Assembly: GCA_034687125.1 (NCBI GenBank)
Contig: JAQGBZ010000016.1
Location: forward strand, 62,001 to 126,000
Reading direction: 5' to 3'
Source: Neelides folsomi
Lineage: Eukaryota > Arthropoda > Collembola > Neelipleona > Neelidae
Length of the DNA: 64,000 bases
The notes beneath the pieces were generated by a model that was not told where the DNA came from, made no database searches, and saw only the letters and a list, made by a program, of their open reading frames with translations. Both the position numbers and the translations under genes were made by a program. Shown one piece after another: positions 58,303 through 64,000 of this stretch; positions within the stretch are counted from its first letter, which is position 1; each line of letters opens with the position of its first letter.

Positions 58303-61300
58303 CAATGAGGTTGAGTGAAAAAGAGATTCAAAGATGACCATCTGAGACTTCAACACACTTCAAACATATTTGGCCTTTCAATTTAGCTCACTTTTAGCCA
58401 AAGATCCAATGCATTCTTTGATACGAGGATGTCCGTTTAGATTAATCAATCGAAACATCCGGAAAATGTTAAATTAAATAATGAACTTTATTTTAACATT
58501 ATGCGACTATTAGTAGAAATTTAATCAAATAACTATTATTCACCTTTGCCTCCTGTCGTTCAGGTTCCATTGAATTCCTTTAATTAAATTAAACATTTTC
58601 ATAATTCCTTGAGTGAAAAATTGGAACTTTTCAATTATTGTTAGGATTAGCTTTTTGAATTACATTTAATTATAGTTATTAAACAACTTGTTAAAACTCA
58701 TTTCATATGGGATATGTGTTAAGAGGAACGAAACCAAAATTCTCAATCATGTATTAATTAACTAATTATAGTTTATGAATCAAGTGTGGCTCATAACGTG
58801 CTTGAACAATTCAATAAATGTAGAGTAAATGTTCTCCAATCCTACAAGTGCACGGAATATGGAATTAAGACAATTACGCCTAAAATACATTGTTATACGT
58901 CGATTACATTATTGTTATGATTTAACTAGAATTCCTACATTCAAATTTAACCTCGGTTGAACCCCAGGAATTACTTTTTGAGTAATTTAGTAATTGGAAC
59001 TCAAACCAGTAATGTTATTAATTAATAATCAAAGTGACGTAGTTTAGGCATACAGTGAGATAGGAATTGATATACGTTTCTGTACATAGTAGAAATTAAT
59101 TGGTTTTTTATTCAATTACTCAAAAATTGCTTTTAACTCTTGATGAAGGTTAATGAAGTTTTATTTTACGTTTTTTTAAGAATCTCTCTTTCCCTTCACC
59201 TCATTTTTTGACTCGATCGGCCCAAAGCGCTCAATTTGGGCAATTTGTCCCGGTCTTTAAAGACTTTTTTCCTAATTAAATCAAAAATGTTGGGTGAAAT
59301 TTTGCTTCATTTATAAATACTTTTTAATATTTGTACGTTTGTAAAGAAAAATATATTTTTCCAATGTCCTTCATTTTACAATTTTTTTCTATATACTATT
59401 AACATATGAGTAGAATTTGTAGAATACTTACAAACTTATTTAGTAAAAGCCCCAATGTATTTTCACCTCATTTCCCTCATTTTACCATTACTTGTATAAC
59501 TTTTTTTAATTTTAAAGTGTATAATTTATATTGATAAGATATATAGACTTCGTTTTAAAATATTATATATATATATATTTATATGAGTTCTGTCGTTCAG
59601 AATCACTACCATTAATTAGTACTCATTTCTAAGTTTTGTCTCATTAATTTTATTATATTACTTTAAATGGAGGTTAAGATTTACAACACTAATTATTATA
59701 TACGTAAACGATAGGGAAAATGATAATTTATGAAATATCTTACTTTGCTTTTTAAATACGTAATTAAACCTTTTTATACACCTACAAATCCACGCTTCCT
59801 AATAACTTTTATTTTACTTTTAATTACGATTTATTATATACCTTAATGCATTTACGATTATTTATTTACAAATACTAAGTGTGTTTAAAATATATATTTA
59901 AGTTGTGTATTGAAGAATACTTATATATTTCCCTTTTAAATCATTTCACAAACTTCAACTTTCCTTTTTAATCTTTGCCTGTGAATTACAAAAATGTTTT
60001 ATTTATTTTCTCTCTTCATTTGTGGGCTGGGCGGGTGGGAGATGTTGAAGTGACCATTTTGAAAATATGAAAAGACAGGAAGCGATTTTAGGAATTAGAA
60101 AATGAAATAGCTAATTTAATATAAATTAAACTGGTTTTCTAAATTTTAATAGTAAAATGAATTAAATTTGGCAAACTTAGTTTGTTTCATATCTCAGCGC
60201 CTCTCTCGCAAACAAAGTAGGATTTGAGATGAAAAAAGAATTCTTTCTCCACTTTTCGGATCCAATACTGTGTTCAATAAAGGAAGGATAATTAAATATA
60301 AAATTAGGATTTAACATTCGCACTAGTGTTAGTTGGAATTAAAAATGACCAACGGCGCTTTATATTAAAACCAAATTTCAGTCGCAGTGTGAATACATTC
60401 TGATATTTAAAAGTATTGAAATTATTAGGAACTGAACAGTTAAATAATCGCTTATATCTTAACTGTTAGTTAAATTTGAATAACCCGCCAACACTGTTTT
60501 AAAAATCCATCTTTTTATCAGATTTTATCCTCCGTATGCTTCCTTATAAGAGATCCTGGTATAATTTTTGGTTTAATACATTTAATTTTAAACACAATTA
60601 ACCTCAAGAGCCTTCAAGTTTTCCTCGTAGAAATTTTGAATGTGATAAATATCCTACCCTGTACATAAAATCTTTAAAATATGTCAATTTGTAACATTCA
60701 TAATTATAATAATTATATCAATTTTTCTCATACCATATAATTAAATAACATTTAAAATCTTACACACATACTCTTTGTATTATTTTCTATACCTTTATAA
60801 TAATGATATTTTATTTATTTACACGACTCGTTCACGACAAGGGAAATCTCGATGTACAAATTTTCGCTTTGGCTCATTCAAACACAATATTTTTCATGTT
60901 TCAATAATATTTTTTAGAAATTGTCCCTTTTCTGTAATTTGCGATGCTTTCCATTCAATAATTTAAGATTAATTGAATTTCTCTCCTCCTTATGATTTAA
61001 TACTCCATTTGGTCCAAAAGCGATTTGTTCGATTTCACTATTGGAGACTTTTGCGTTAAAATTTTAAATTTAAATTGTCAGTAAGGTTAAAACAAGATCA
61101 TTATTATATCTAAATTTTGGGCATTCCAAAATGAAAGAAGGCAATTAATTTGCTAAAGATATATTTATTTAAAAAGTTACATTTTCAACCCACTCCAAAT
61201 AATGTCTCTTTAATAATCGAGATTGTGCGTACAGCGTACATTATACCCATTGTATAATTTTGATCCATTGTTCATTCAACTTCCATTTGTTTTTTTTATC

Positions 61301-61962
61301 TCAATTTGTTCTTCCAATTGCAACAAAAGGCTGTAAAAGAATATTATACTTGTTAATTAGTTAATTACTTTTCTGTCTCACTTTCAATTCGTGTGTAAGA
61401 TAAAAACGACGTTTCGGAGGGGGGATGAGCAAAATGAAGAGTAAAAACAATCAACGAGACTCGCTTTAAAAAATAACTAAAATTCAAATCTCAGACAAGA
61501 ACGCTACAAAAATGTGCTGAACAGGAAACGCTCACGTGTTACATTCACTATTAATGTATTAATTATAATTAATATGTGATAGGAATTTTCTCATTTAAAT
61601 CCCCTTCATGATTAGCTATTTGATAATTGAGTTTATCCATTTTTTAAAATTTTGTAAAATTAAAAGACAATCTTCATTTGTAGATTGATATTTAGAAACA
61701 AGTTAAAAAAAATGCTAAAGAGGAAATCCATTTGAACATTTCAATGAAATTTAAATTACCAACTCCATTAAAAATCTATTTAAGAACGAACAATTAGCTA
61801 AAGTAGACTGATGAATCTGTATAATCCAGTTACGCTGATTCCACTTTGCGAAAGTAGATTTAGACATTAATACGAGTGTCAAATCTGACGAGTACAATTA
61901 AGATTCAATTAGGTCATTGTCGACTGGGATTAAGTCGCTTCTTTCAATATTTGGGTATGTAG

Positions 61963-61991
61963 AATCGGTAACCGAATTTCGGTTACCGATT
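61963..61991. repeat. 29-bp palindrome, 14-bp arms with 1-nt centre
   Basis: AATCGGTAACCGAA, one T, then its exact reverse complement. A near-perfect dyad with CpG sites in an AT-rich flank. A binding site for a dimeric factor is possible but not shown. Confidence 0.8.
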
Positions 61992-62169
61992 ACTCATTAA
62001 GTTTACAAGAATCGTTCAGACTTCCTCACCCATTTTTCTAAACTATAAATAATATCATACAAGTATCACTGTCTCGCTCGGTAATAGAATCTCTTAAGCT
62101 TGGGAAAGTAAATTTTAATTAAAGTCGGATAATTAAATTACAAGATCAGTTAAAATGCGGGTCCATCCA

Positions 62170-62460
62170 GGTGAATAAAACTTATTCAATTAAGGACGAG
62201 CGGAAAAATACTTTGGAGATTCAGCGTTGTGATCTTCACGTTGTTTTGGATATCCTTTGGATGCATTTGCGTACACAAATGGGCAAATGCGCGGATATTG
62301 GACGAAATTGAGAGCTTCCGCATCAAACCAATGGTGTGTGTATTAGCAATGGGAACCGCTCTCATTTCGCACAACAGCCGCGCAAAATCCCTCCAACGCG
62401 TATTGCGTGGCGCATTTTGCGCTATGATCAGAGCTCATGGTATATGAGCTCATGGATCAT
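62170..62460 (+). other. GC-richer island with a 72-codon open frame
   Basis: From 62229 to 62447 the plus strand stays open and reads IFTLFWISFGCICVHKWANA..., with a hydrophobic start and basic end, terminating in TGA; it opens with GTG, not ATG. The island has CpG-rich words (GCGTATTGCGTGGCGC) unlike its surroundings and ends in a repeated GAGCTCATGG. It may be a decayed gene or element fragment, an exon, or regulatory DNA. I recognise no family. Confidence 0.3.
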
Positions 62461-64000
62461 ATATGAAAACACTGAGACCCAAGGATATCTAAACAACTCC
62501 GAAGAATTCCTTTTGCTGTCGTTAAATGTAATAAGGCTTTATTTGAAGCTCGGTTTAATTCCTTAACTATAATCATGGTTTTATCCTTGAGACCTTGTGA
62601 CCTATAACCCGGGTTTTAATTGATTTCCACGGTGGTTAGTTAACAAAGGTACATTTAACCAGACTCGTACTTTAACAATTTTTCTCAATTGAAAGGCTAG
62701 TTAAATGAATATATATGAATGTCTAAAAATTTAATTCACTTCTCTGTCCAATATAGCGTGTAAGATAGAGGTGTTTGTAAATTCATAGGACAAATCTTCC
62801 TTCTCCTTTCTGCCTCAAAGTGTTTCGTCGTCGTCGTGTCTAATTAACTAAAATCTATAAAAATAAACTCACTTCGTACTTCAGTGATCGTTGCAGCAAG
62901 CAAGAAATTAAAATTAACTTTTATATCTAAATAAATGTACTAAAGTGTAAGAAGAATTGTAATCATTATATATGAAATTTAATTATACTATTAAATATTA
63001 CATGCAACACAGTAAAGAAATAAATGTGCGTGTTCTTCTTCTTATATTATTAAAAAATAATTGTAATAGTGGTAAATAAACTACGAAATGGTTGAGCTCA
63101 ATAAACTCTCGTGAAGTAAAAAAATCTAGTAAACATTTATTATCATAAGGCTGGAAGGTACATAAAATTTATTTTTATGAACAATTATCAAGTTAACAAC
63201 TCATTCATGAAATTATTTCACATGAACAATTTATCCATATAAAACATTTCATTTAACAAATAGAAACAAATTATTTCATTGTCAAGGTATAAAATTATCA
63301 ACTCCTCATTTTCCTCGAATTAAAATGTCATAACAGTTAAATGTTAACATTAAAATGATTAAATGTTTAGGTTTACAACTATTTGTATTTACATGAATTA
63401 AGTATATTGCATTTGAGAGCTTGTTACCTTTTGGCCTTTCCTTATACTCAAAGATTGTCTAATTAAGTAATTAATTAACACCATCAACTTTACGCAAAAT
63501 CTTAATAAATCACACATAAATATGTATTACATAAGTGATATCTACACTCATTGCCGATTGAAAATTACAATTAAATAAAATGTAATAAAATCATATAAAT
63601 TAAATTTCATTGTCACCTACAATATGTATAAGTTCTATTGGTAACTTTGAAAATAGAAATAAAGTTATATGTAACTTTACAATAAAATCAGTAATGAAAA
63701 TTAAAAAGAATTATAAATTCTAATCGCATAATGTACAAAACGTGGTTAAATAATCTAAAAACTACTATCAGTTAAACAACTATCTAAAAACTTAATGTAA
63801 TAAGTGAACTAGAAAACCTTTCACAATATTAATTAAAATTACAGATGCTTATGTATGTAGTTATAATTACAGTCCTTAAAAAACTTGTACAAGATTGTTA
63901 TTTGTGTAAAGATATGTTTAAGGCAAGGTATGTACCATATATAGTAAAAAAGTATAACATCTAATTGTTTGGGATTGATTGACACCTATGTAATACGATA

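Larger units (their letters stand above)
58303..64000. other. AT-rich 3' flank, no supported gene
   Basis: Downstream of the RNF38/44 gene. A candidate poly(A) signal AATAAA lies at 58813-58818. The rest is AT-rich with short TA runs (near 59565), a 29-bp palindrome at 61963-61991, and a less AT-rich island at about 62170-62460. I see no coding exon of a recognisable family up to the window end. Confidence 0.55.

Overview
The window looks like nuclear DNA from an arthropod, most likely not a model insect; a crustacean is my guess and cannot be proved from this sequence. The reasons are spliced genes with GT-AG introns (several only about 48-80 nt), a chitin deacetylase, a BTB protein of the tramtrack/pipsqueak type with psq helix-turn-helix repeats, and a Mad-type Smad. 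Coding exons are GC-rich, while introns and intergenic DNA are strongly AT-rich. I recognise no bacterial operon, CRISPR array, tRNA, rRNA, retroelement or DNA transposon.

Left part (1-28.3 kb) is gene-dense. In order it holds: the 5' end of TAF1 (-), a chitin deacetylase (-), an MTUS1-like coiled-coil protein (-), the BMP effector Mad/Smad1/5 (-), a BTB protein with a CGGBP1-type zinc finger (+), a BTB protein with three psq domains (-), an orphan four-pass membrane protein (+), a doubtful AT-rich gene near 18-19.7 kb (-), CUEDC2 (+), RAB30 (+), TMEM9 (+) and RFWD3 (-). Several neighbours are very close: Mad stops 132 bp before the MTUS1-like start codon, CUEDC2 and RAB30 are 236 bp apart, and the psq gene and the membrane-protein gene share one GC-rich divergent promoter.

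Middle (28.3-37.1 kb) is an AT-rich desert with no gene I can support. It contains a 61-bp inverted repeat with one mismatch around a 54-nt loop, a hairpin made of two nuclear-receptor half-sites, and a G14 tract.

Right part: the CPEB2-4/Orb2 translation regulator (-, 37.1-42.5 kb, 5' end unresolved), casein kinase I alpha (-, 43.5-45.3 kb), a 4.7-kb intergenic stretch, an RNF38/RNF44-type RING E3 ligase (+, 49.9-58.3 kb) with an unrecognised 140-codon internal exon, and a 5.7-kb AT-rich tail.

The genes do not form one pathway. They are conserved housekeeping and regulatory genes: transcription (TAF1, BTB proteins, Mad), ubiquitin (RFWD3, RNF38/44, CUEDC2), membrane traffic and lysosome (RAB30, TMEM9), signalling (CK1 alpha), translation (Orb2) and cuticle or matrix (chitin deacetylase). 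The points most worth a second look are the CGGBP1-finger/BTB fusion, a possible alternative TMEM9 last exon that would add a KKKL tail, the extra RNF38/44 exon, the chitin deacetylase with replaced metal ligands, and the long inverted repeat in the desert. Intron-exon joins were made by eye from splice signals and reading phase. Gene ends marked as uncertain should be read that way.
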